This document shows, piece by piece, positions 1-5,577 of a DNA stretch of 5,577 nt. Each line of letters starts with the position of its first letter. Positions within the stretch are counted from its first letter, which is position 1. The notes under the pieces are model-generated. The model saw nothing but the letters and a program-made list of their open reading frames with translations, was not told the DNA's origin and searched no databases. Made by a program: the position numbers and the translations under genes. This DNA comes from Planctomycetota bacterium (lineage in GTDB: Bacteria; Planctomycetota; Phycisphaerae; Sedimentisphaerales; Anaerobacaceae). The DNA lies in contig JABMRO010000594.1 in assembly GCA_013202635.1 (NCBI GenBank), positions 1 to 5,577 on the forward strand, read 5' to 3'.

Positions 1-2369
1 ATCATGGTTGCGGTAACACTGCCGGCGGTAGCTCCCACAAGAGTTCCGCTTGAGCCGGCACAGACACCCAGTGAAAGCGACCACCAGTAAAGACTGTGCG
101 GTGCGGAACTCCTAAAGGAAAGCACTATCGGCAGAAACAGGGCGGTAGTCGGCCCTGCATTGAGAAAGCAGGTAACAAATGCACCACCCCACATCAGCAG
201 CAGACACAATACAAGTGTATTACCGAAAGACATACGTACGATGGCCCCTGATAGATAGCCGATGGTGCCGGAGGCTTCGGCTGCTCCTACAAGAATAAAA
301 AGACCCGAGAAAAACAATATATCCCTGATACTTACTTTCTGCAAAAGGCTGAACGGCTCACAGCCTCCGAAGACAAGAGCAATAATTCCGCCGGCTATAG
401 CAATGACAGCCGGTGACCAATTCAGAACATCCGAGAGCAGAAATCCCACGATAACTATCGTGAGAATAATCAGCCCCCGCCTTAAAGTGTCCCGGCTTTT
501 TATCGTTTTGGGCAAGCGGTCGCCTATAGTATTAAGCAGAATGTTATTGTCTGCGGCTTTGTCAGCCGGGTCGGATAATTCAGGCCAATCTTCATCAAGC
601 GGTTCGAAATTCGGGTACCCATCCGCTGATAACGAGTGCAAAGGCACAGTGGCCTTAAATAATGAAGGTTGGGCGAGGCGTAAATATGCCAAAAGAACAA
701 ACAGTTCCAGCAGACAAATCGGAAGCATATAAGAGGTAAACTGATAGAAAGGCAGTCCCGTCTCGGTACCGATGAGTATATTGGGGAAATCGCCGACCAT
801 AGTGGAAGCTCCGCCAAGATTGGAGGCGATGATCATACTAATCAGGAAAGGCTTGGGATTACAATTCAGATATTTGGACAAGCTCAAAACCATCGGCGCC
901 ATCAGCATAATTGTAGTAAGATTGTTGACAACCATGGAGCACGCATATGTAACCAGGCAGAAAAGCCACATTACCCGCCAGGAATTACCACCGGTAGCGA
1001 TGGTTATTTTTTTGGCTAAGTACTTCAGGGCTCCGGCCTCATCCAAAACACCGGTAACCAGCTGCATTCCCACTATGAACAGAAGGACATCAAGCTTCTC
1101 AAGCAGCGCGGATGCCATTTGGTCCTGCTCATAAAAACCCAGATGATGGCCGGTTATGGCAACTACTATCGCACCGAGCACAAACAGAACAACGCGGTCA
1201 AAGACATTTTTGTACACGAAATAATACATAAGCGAAAAAATCAGCACCACCAGCACAACTTCCGCCAAAGAACCGCCTCCGGACTGGACATATATGGGTT
1301 TATTCCAGTTGAGGGTAAGAGTTTTTATCCTTCCCTTTCTGAGAACTCGAAGCCTGGTTTTGTTCGTTTGGCACAGCCCCAGAGCTGTTTCATCAAAAGA
1401 TGACTTGTTTGTTATTTTTTTTCCATTGATGTCCATGACGACATCACCGCGTTTCAAGCCGGCATGCTCAGCGGGTGAATTGTTTTGGATGCTGTTAATT
1501 ACTTCCCCATGTCCGTTCGGCCCGGAAAGCCCTGTTGCAATCATCGGATTGGCCGGCAGCATTTCCGCTCCCAACCAACTGCATATCGGCTCGGCTGTCC
1601 CTTCAGCCCACTGAGGAATCGGTAAGCGTGCCAGGAAATTCTTGCCCTGATTAACTCCAACGGCATAACTAAAGGTAGCAGGGCCACCCTCTGGCCGGAC
1701 AAAAGGCAGAGCAAATCCGAGGACTTCTCCTTCAAGGTTAACCAATGGGCCGCCCGCGTTTTCCGATGTCAGCGGCACATCAGTTTGAATCAAATCACGG
1801 TATCTGACTTTTTTGATTAGCAAAGATTGGTAAGGGTCGGTAATTCTGCCGGTTTTTGCCGTCAATTCCCAACTGTCAGGAGTCCTTCTGCTGCCTAAAA
1901 CAAAAACGGTATCGCCTCTTTTGACCCGCTTGAAATCCGCTAATTGAGCAGCTTCAAATATCCGGGGCTGTTCGTTGTTGATGGAATCTACTTTGAGTAA
2001 GGTCAACTGGGTTTTCTTGTCAGTTGCGATTACACTGGCCTGATATTTTCTATTTTTGCCGTCGATTACATAGAGAGACTCGATATCATTCGTTAAGGTT
2101 GCCGAAGTAAGGAGAAGCCCTCGCGAATCAACAATCAGCCCGCAACCGATTACGTTGATATGTGTTTCCAGCCCGTTCTGCTTTATGGCCCACATACTAA
2201 CAACGCTTGGCGATACCTGTGCAAGCGCCGGTTTCGGGTCATAAACCTGCTGTGTGTCAACGGGCTCGATTGTCACAGAAGTAAACCTCTCCCAGACGAT
2301 ACAGGCAAGTATCACAAGAAAGAATATCGACAGAACCTTTATCCAGGATTTAATATCTTTTGTTCGCAT
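1..2369 (-). CDS. Pseudoprotease-PDZ-ion permease fusion, MamO/MamN-like (3' end outside window)
   Basis: Reading the minus strand from ATG at 2369 gives 789 uninterrupted codons to the window edge, with no stop, so the C-terminus is missing. Residues 10-27 form a membrane anchor. Residues about 45-245 have a trypsin/HtrA-like fold: QVSPSVVSM near the start, LIQTDVPLTSENAGGPLV in the active-site region, and FSYAVGVNQ. All three catalytic positions are replaced: Thr91 for His, Gln121 for Asp, Ala205 for Ser. Residues about 263-362 form a PDZ domain (CSWLGAEM, NSPAEHAGLKRGDV). From residue 371 on there are many hydrophobic spans with the ArsB/NhaD/SLC13 pattern in two repeats: VVNNLTTIMLMAP (480-492) with SNLGGASTMVGDFPN (516-530), and FLNAGPTTALFLP with GSSGTLVGA. 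A dead protease fold next to mamE and mamB matches MamO. However, MamO normally ends in a TauE-type permease, whereas this permease resembles MamN. Inferred role: non-proteolytic scaffold or MamE partner coupled to ion transport across the magnetosome membrane. The start lies 2 bases after the mamB stop, suggesting translational coupling; no strong ribosome binding site is seen. Confidence 0.85.
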   Translation of the reverse strand, partial: MRTKDIKSWIKVLSIFFLVILACIVWERFTSVTIEPVDTQQVYDPKPALAQVSPSVVSMWAIKQNGLETHINVIGCGLIVDSRGLLLTSATLTNDIESLYVIDGKNRKYQASVIATDKKTQLTLLKVDSINNEQPRIFEAAQLADFKRVKRGDTVFVLGSRRTPDSWELTAKTGRITDPYQSLLIKKVRYRDLIQTDVPLTSENAGGPLVNLEGEVLGFALPFVRPEGGPATFSYAVGVNQGKNFLARLPIPQWAEGTAEPICSWLGAEMLPANPMIATGLSGPNGHGEVINSIQNNSPAEHAGLKRGDVVMDINGKKITNKSSFDETALGLCQTNKTRLRVLRKGRIKTLTLNWNKPIYVQSGGGSLAEVVLVVLIFSLMYYFVYKNVFDRVVLFVLGAIVVAITGHHLGFYEQDQMASALLEKLDVLLFIVGMQLVTGVLDEAGALKYLAKKITIATGGNSWRVMWLFCLVTYACSMVVNNLTTIMLMAPMVLSLSKYLNCNPKPFLISMIIASNLGGASTMVGDFPNILIGTETGLPFYQFTSYMLPICLLELFVLLAYLRLAQPSLFKATVPLHSLSADGYPNFEPLDEDWPELSDPADKAADNNILLNTIGDRLPKTIKSRDTLRRGLIILTIVIVGFLLSDVLNWSPAVIAIAGGIIALVFGGCEPFSLLQKVSIRDILFFSGLFILVGAAEASGTIGYLSGAIVRMSFGNTLVLCLLLMWGGAFVTCFLNAGPTTALFLPIVLSFRSSAPHSLYWWSLSLGVCAGSSGTLVGATAGSVTATM

Positions 2370-2371
2370 AT

Positions 2372-3271
2372 TTAGAGAGTTTGTTTTTCCGCGTCAGCTC
2401 TGCAGACGATCGTTATGTCTTCCAGATGTTTTATCTCACGCTGTAAAGTGTTTTTTAGTTCTGCGACAATGACGTTACTTTTCTTAACGCTGGTTCTTGG
2501 TTTCACCAGAATTTGCATATCCGCCATGTAATGCCGTCCCATTCCCCGCGTTCTGAGGTGAACTATATCCTCGACGCCGGCAGTAGCTACCACAAGTTTT
2601 TTGATACGTTTGATTTCATCGGAATGTAAAGGCATATCCATCAAGCCGTGCAGATTCTTGCTCAGCAACTCAAATCCCACTTTGCCCACGAGAATACCGA
2701 CAAGCAGCGCGGCCAACGGATCCAGCTTGGTAAAACCAAATTGGGCGCCTAATACACCAAAAAGCACAGGCATCGAGGAGAAGCAGTCGGCGCGATTGTC
2801 CCAGGCCTCGGCTTCAATCGCTGCACTGTTTACACGTTTAGCTGCACAACTGGCCCTACGGAACAGCATTTCATTGACCGCGATTGAAATCAATGCCGCA
2901 AATATTGCGATAAAGTGCGGAGGAGGTTGTGGGACATTTCTGAACAAATGGATAAGTGCATTAATCGTTATCGACGATGCCCCCGCAAGTAGCACTATTC
3001 CAATAAATACACCACCCATAAATTCGGTTTTACCGTGACCATAGGGATGTTTTTCATCGGGTGGTTTATTTCCGATCCGAGTCGCAATCATCGCGACTAT
3101 AGCGTCCAACACGTCGGCGCCGGAATGTAGGGAATCGGCCATCAACGCCAAAGAGCCGGTAAAGTAACCTATAACTCCTTTTAATGCGCATAGGAAAATA
3201 TTCGAACCCATACAAATCCATATTGCATGATCGGCGCATTTCTTGCATTTTTCGTCAACTCTTACTACCAT
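2372..3271 (-). CDS. mamB: MamB-like magnetosome cation diffusion facilitator
   Basis: This 299-residue protein has the usual length and plan of a cation diffusion facilitator: six membrane spans in about residues 15-205, then a cytoplasmic domain (about 212-299) that mediates dimerisation in this family. The metal-site pairs are visible: His49 and Asp53 in span 2 (ADSLHSGADV), and Asp158 and Asp162 in span 5 (EAWDNRAD). HPYGHGK (75-81) is a family loop motif. ADSLHSGADV, AWDNR and HGLMD match MamB as I recall it; MamM has different residues there (ADAMYSLKD and a His-rich span 5). An N-terminal CxxC (Cys9, Cys12) is also seen in MamB and MamM. MamB is needed for magnetosome vesicle formation and is thought to import iron into the organelle using a proton gradient. 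The ATG start lies 15 bases after the small open frame upstream, with only a weak GAGACC-like ribosome binding site. The distinction from MamM rests on remembered motifs, not on a tree. Confidence 0.88.
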   Translation of the reverse strand: MVVRVDEKCKKCADHAIWICMGSNIFLCALKGVIGYFTGSLALMADSLHSGADVLDAIVAMIATRIGNKPPDEKHPYGHGKTEFMGGVFIGIVLLAGASSITINALIHLFRNVPQPPPHFIAIFAALISIAVNEMLFRRASCAAKRVNSAAIEAEAWDNRADCFSSMPVLFGVLGAQFGFTKLDPLAALLVGILVGKVGFELLSKNLHGLMDMPLHSDEIKRIKKLVVATAGVEDIVHLRTRGMGRHYMADMQILVKPRTSVKKSNVIVAELKNTLQREIKHLEDITIVCRADAEKQTL

Positions 3272-3286
3272 ACGTTGCGGTCTCGG

Positions 3287-3394
3287 TTAATCGGATTTGA
3301 TTGCCTCTTCAAACGATTCAATATCATTAACTGGTTTATCATCCTTCTTAATCATGATCATGTTACCTGCCATTACTCCCGTCTCAATTGCCAA
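3287..3394 (-). CDS. Small unrecognised open frame, half-PDZ-like
   Basis: In the mamE-mamB gap, an open frame ending in TAA at 3289-3287 encodes 35 residues from a TTG at 3394, or 28 from an ATG at 3373. The TTG is preceded by a good ribosome binding site; the ATG is not well served. The peptide reads like the middle of a PDZ domain: TGVMAGNMIM followed by DKPVNDIESFEEAIK. It resembles SGILAGDM plus PTPDLETFFLA in PDZ2 of the preceding protease, but lacks the rest of a PDZ fold. It lies in the +1 frame relative to mamE, and this frame is open back into the mamE 3' end (to a TAA near 3476). It could be a very short gene, a decayed PDZ remnant, or a mamE C-terminal extension cut off by a one-base frameshift. 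No function is claimed. Confidence 0.35.
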   Translation of the reverse strand: MAIETGVMAGNMIMIKKDDKPVNDIESFEEAIKSD

Positions 3395-3398
3395 TATG

Positions 3399-3405
3399 TC
3401 CTTCC
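3399..3405 (-). promoter_or_regulatory. Candidate ribosome binding site for the small open frame
   Basis: The minus strand reads GGAAGGA here, a near-perfect Shine-Dalgarno match, four bases before a TTG at 3394. It is one of the better ribosome binding sites in the window; mamE, mamB and the fusion gene have weak ones. This is the main reason for considering the TTG start. It could be chance in a short gap. Confidence 0.35.
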
Positions 3406-3410
3406 ATTTC

Positions 3411-5369
3411 TTATCTGATAGTATGGCACGTAGCGCATTGACCGCGATAACGATGCGGGGCCTTTGCGTTTTTTGTTATTGGCGGCGGATTAGGAAGTAT
3501 ATCACCGGCGTCAGTGGCCAGTTGGCCTCCGGTCTTCATGAAAATGTGGCAGTCGGTGCACGAGCCCATGTAGCGATGCGGTCGTAGTGCCCCCGGCTGG
3601 ATGGGCTGTGCCGCCTCCATTTGAGCGAAGCCCAGCATTTTCGCGTTTCGGGCGGTCATAACAAATGACATCTTTTTGCCCCGACGGCTGATTCCCACCT
3701 GGGCCCGCTTTTCTTCCTGTACGCGCTCGCGTTGTGTAGCCAGGAAAAACGTCTCCAGATCAGGTGTAGGAAAACCGCTGATGGACTGGACCATATCGCC
3801 AGCCAAAATGCCGGATTCAGCGGCCTCAAGCGTAACCTCGTCAACCAGTACGCCGGTTTGCCCTTTCGGAATCTGATATTCGGTGGCCAGTTCCGCAGTC
3901 AGCGGGATTACCTCCAGCCCCAGCCAGTGTCCTTCGATAAACTTCTTTCCTGCGGCGTTCTGCTCGCGGGGCGAGGGCAATGTTCCAGTGGCAGCCGGTA
4001 CCGTCGCCCCTTGCGGTACCTGAGTTCCCTGGGGCGATGGGGAAAATGTTGCGCTAACATTCTGCTGCTCGGGTTGCAGTGTAACAACGAAAATTTCCTT
4101 GTTACCCTTTCTGAGCACGGCAATCTTTACCTTATCACCGGCATTCTTGCCCTGCAGATATCCCCAGAGCATTTCTTCATCTTTGACCCTTCTATTATCA
4201 AACCTTAAAATCATATCTCCCCTCATCAAGCCGGCCTCTGCCGCAGGAGAATTTCCAACAACACGATTTACCAGGGCTCCGTGATGGGTCGGCAAATCCA
4301 GCTCTCTTGCCACGACGCTATCGACCGGAAAGGAGGATACCCCCAGCCAGCATCTCGGTCTTGCGGTGCTTTTAGCCGCCATCATCTGGAGGTTCATACC
4401 AGCTGGTACAGAAGCCCCGAATTGATTCGTGCCGGCCTTGGCTGTCTGTGTATTTGGTATGGCTAAGGGCGATTGAACTATTTCTATCAAATCAGGAAAA
4501 GCTCTCTTTGCCTGGTTGATAGGAACTGCAAAACTGATACCGCTGAAAGACTGTGTAGTCGAATAGATAGCGGTATTGACACCTATCACCTCACCCTGTG
4601 GATTAACCAGGGCGCCACCGCTGGAGCCTGGATTAATCGAAGCGTCGGTTTGAATCAGGCCGTCAAATGTTTTATTTCCTGTAGTAAGAGTCCGATTAGT
4701 ATTACTGATAATTCCAGACGAAGCACTCTGCGACAAACCAAACGGATTGCCAATTGTCAGTACCTGCTGTCCAATATATATCTTGTCTGAATCACCCAGC
4801 GGCACAGGTGACAATACTTCATTGCCGGTTTGTGTTATCTTTATAATAGCCAGGTCAAGGTCCGGCCTGCTTTCAAATATCTGGGCCGGATAGGTTTTGA
4901 ATACCCGGTCATTGTGAAGTGTAACAACAATATTATTTGCTCCTTTAACAACATGATTGTTGGTAAGGATGTACCCAAGATGATGAACAATGATACCGGA
5001 AGCACTTTGCTGCTGGCCTCCGGATGTATTGATTCCTACCACCGATGGTGAAATGATGCTGATGGCCTGATTGAAGGACATTATTTTTGGCGTGGCACCG
5101 GTCACGGTATCAGGGCTCTGTTTCCCATGCCAGGGCGGAACGAAAGCCATTGGTTTAGCCGTGATTTTTGGGATTTGCCCCATCTGACCGGCCACCTTAA
5201 ACCCGCCTATTTGCATTTGGCCTCTATTTTTTTTACTTTGCCGTATTTCGTCTGAAAAGTAAAAGGCCAGGACAATGGTGACAATAATCAGCACTGATAT
5301 TGCGATAAGCAATGGACCCAGCGTTTTTCGGGCACATACTTCCCCGTTTGTATTATTTGTCTTTGCCAT
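3411..5369 (-). CDS. mamE: MamE-like HtrA serine protease with two PDZ domains and two magnetochrome motifs
   Basis: This 652-residue protein has one N-terminal membrane anchor (about 18-37), placing the rest in the periplasm or magnetosome lumen. The trypsin/HtrA domain (about 98-300) has an intact triad: His139 (LTNNHVV), Asp172 (DLDLAII) and Ser250 (NPGSSGGAL). PDZ1 spans about 340-432 (CWLGVSSF, SPAAEAGLMRGDM). A Pro/Gln/Thr-rich linker (433-475) leads to PDZ2, about 481-573 (HWLGLEV, SGILAGDM). The C-terminus carries two magnetochrome motifs, PHRYMGSCTDCH (Cys604, Cys607, His608) and PHRYRGQCATCH (Cys645, Cys648, His649), each expected to bind heme c. MamE is needed for crystal maturation and protein sorting; it processes itself and other magnetosome proteins, and its hemes probably tune iron redox state. 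In the alphaproteobacterial MamE I know, the hemes lie between protease and PDZ domains, so the order here differs. The protein stops three residues after the last heme motif, which is abrupt. ATG at 5369 follows the upstream gene by 18 bases without a clear ribosome binding site. Confidence 0.93.
   Translation of the reverse strand: MAKTNNTNGEVCARKTLGPLLIAISVLIIVTIVLAFYFSDEIRQSKKNRGQMQIGGFKVAGQMGQIPKITAKPMAFVPPWHGKQSPDTVTGATPKIMSFNQAISIISPSVVGINTSGGQQQSASGIIVHHLGYILTNNHVVKGANNIVVTLHNDRVFKTYPAQIFESRPDLDLAIIKITQTGNEVLSPVPLGDSDKIYIGQQVLTIGNPFGLSQSASSGIISNTNRTLTTGNKTFDGLIQTDASINPGSSGGALVNPQGEVIGVNTAIYSTTQSFSGISFAVPINQAKRAFPDLIEIVQSPLAIPNTQTAKAGTNQFGASVPAGMNLQMMAAKSTARPRCWLGVSSFPVDSVVARELDLPTHHGALVNRVVGNSPAAEAGLMRGDMILRFDNRRVKDEEMLWGYLQGKNAGDKVKIAVLRKGNKEIFVVTLQPEQQNVSATFSPSPQGTQVPQGATVPAATGTLPSPREQNAAGKKFIEGHWLGLEVIPLTAELATEYQIPKGQTGVLVDEVTLEAAESGILAGDMVQSISGFPTPDLETFFLATQRERVQEEKRAQVGISRRGKKMSFVMTARNAKMLGFAQMEAAQPIQPGALRPHRYMGSCTDCHIFMKTGGQLATDAGDILPNPPPITKNAKAPHRYRGQCATCHTIR
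3414..3581 (-). other. Tandem magnetochrome (MCR) heme c motifs in mamE
   Basis: Residues 597-652 of the protease hold two copies of a PHRY-x-G-x-CxxCH motif 41 residues apart, joined by a stretch containing PNPPP. CxxCH is the covalent attachment site for heme c. The preceding Pro-His and the short spacing are typical of the magnetochrome domain known from MamE, MamP, MamT and MamX. Two copies per protein is the usual number in MamE. This block is the most specific marker of magnetosome function in the window. Confidence 0.9.
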
Positions 5370-5387
5370 ATTTTATACCAATTGTTT

Positions 5388-5577
5388 TTAACTTTTAAGG
5401 ATCAGGTTAACTCGTCGGCCCTGTCGATAAACATCCAGAGATATTCCATTTACCAGACTGGTTTTGTTCATCACTTTTACAAAATCATCAATGGTTACAA
5501 CTCTTTGGCCATTGACTGCTTCAATCACATCATTAACCATAAGTCCTGCAATATCGTCTTGAGAAGTGCTTTCGACG
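5388..5577 (-). CDS. C-terminal PDZ domain of an upstream protein (5' end outside window)
   Basis: The minus strand is open from the window edge (first full codon at 5576) to TAA at 5390-5388, giving the last 62 residues of a protein. They read as the second half of a PDZ domain: IAGLMVNDVIEAVNGQRV, then TIDDFVKVM, then ISLDVYRQGRRVNLIL at the end. The usual GD of the turn is ND here. The gene ends 18 bases before mamE on the same strand, so it belongs to the same transcript. A C-terminal PDZ suggests another HtrA-type or PDZ-containing magnetosome protein. MamP is less likely because it normally ends in magnetochrome motifs. Too little is present to name it. Confidence 0.75.
   Translation of the reverse strand, partial: VESTSQDDIAGLMVNDVIEAVNGQRVVTIDDFVKVMNKTSLVNGISLDVYRQGRRVNLILKS

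Larger units (their letters stand above)
3272..3410 (-). other. mamE-mamB intergenic gap
   Basis: This is the only gap of note in an otherwise tightly packed operon. It contains the small half-PDZ-like open frame and its ribosome binding site. I see no convincing promoter, terminator hairpin or structured RNA, and no repeat. Confidence 0.5.

Noticed and set aside
262..1614. Plus-strand open frames across the permease/PDZ region
   Set aside because: They are antisense to the long minus-strand frame, which carries clear PDZ and permease motifs; their translations are low-complexity and resemble no family.
3236..3247. CKKC near the MamB N-terminus as a heme site
   Set aside because: No His follows directly (CxxCA, not CxxCH), and it faces the membrane entry of a transporter; a CxxC is also present in known MamB/MamM.
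3963..3975. Short hairpin CTCGC-GGG-GCGAG
   Set aside because: A five-base stem inside the mamE linker coding sequence with no terminator features; probably chance.
3997..4020. Inverted repeat GGTACCG / CGGTACC with a 10-base loop
   Set aside because: It lies in the low-complexity linker of mamE, where repeated Val-Pro codons explain it; there is no T-tract or other sign of a terminator.
3227..5051. Plus-strand and alternative minus-strand open frames across mamE
   Set aside because: They overlap the mamE protease, PDZ and heme-motif coding sequence in other frames and show no domain signatures.
3411..5369. Ordinary housekeeping DegP/HtrA protease
   Set aside because: The two C-terminal magnetochrome motifs, the membrane anchor and the adjacent mamB-like and pseudoprotease genes are not features of housekeeping DegP loci.
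1..5577. CRISPR, tRNA, insertion sequence or phage elements
   Set aside because: No regularly spaced repeats, tRNA-like folds, transposase motifs or terminal inverted repeats were seen on either strand.

Overview
The window reads as part of a magnetosome gene cluster from a magnetotactic bacterium. Every gene lies on the minus strand, so transcription runs from high to low coordinates. The strongest evidence is a HtrA-type membrane protease (MamE-like) ending in two magnetochrome heme motifs (PH-x3-G-x-CxxCH). It is followed by a cation diffusion facilitator with MamB signatures, and then by a degenerate, MamO-like protease fused to an ion permease. Magnetochrome motifs of this form are known from magnetosome proteins of magnetotactic bacteria.

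Layout in transcription order: (1) 5577-5388, the last 62 codons of a gene ending in a PDZ domain; (2) 5369-3411, a 652-residue MamE-like protease with anchor, trypsin-like domain with intact triad, PDZ1, PDZ2 and two C-terminal CxxCH motifs; (3) 3410-3272, a 139-base gap holding a very small open frame (3394-3287) that resembles half of a PDZ domain; (4) 3271-2372, a 299-residue MamB-like metal transporter; (5) from 2369 to beyond position 1, at least 789 codons of a protein with anchor, protease fold lacking all three catalytic residues, one PDZ domain and a long multi-span permease of the ArsB/NhaD/SLC13 ion-transporter superfamily. This last gene is open at the window edge.

Gaps are 18, 139 and 2 bases. 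I see no internal promoter or terminator, so the block is probably one operon. The inferred shared task is magnetosome biomineralisation: MamB-like metal import into the organelle, MamE-like proteolysis and heme redox chemistry, and a MamO-like pseudoprotease acting with MamE, here joined to a transporter that may move ions or protons.

The host cannot be fixed from this window. In the alphaproteobacterial proteins I know, MamE carries its heme motifs before the PDZ domains, MamO ends in a TauE-type permease and MamN is a separate ArsB-type protein. The different arrangement here suggests a deeper-branching group (for example Nitrospirota, Desulfobacterota, Omnitrophota or a related phylum). 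That placement is inference.
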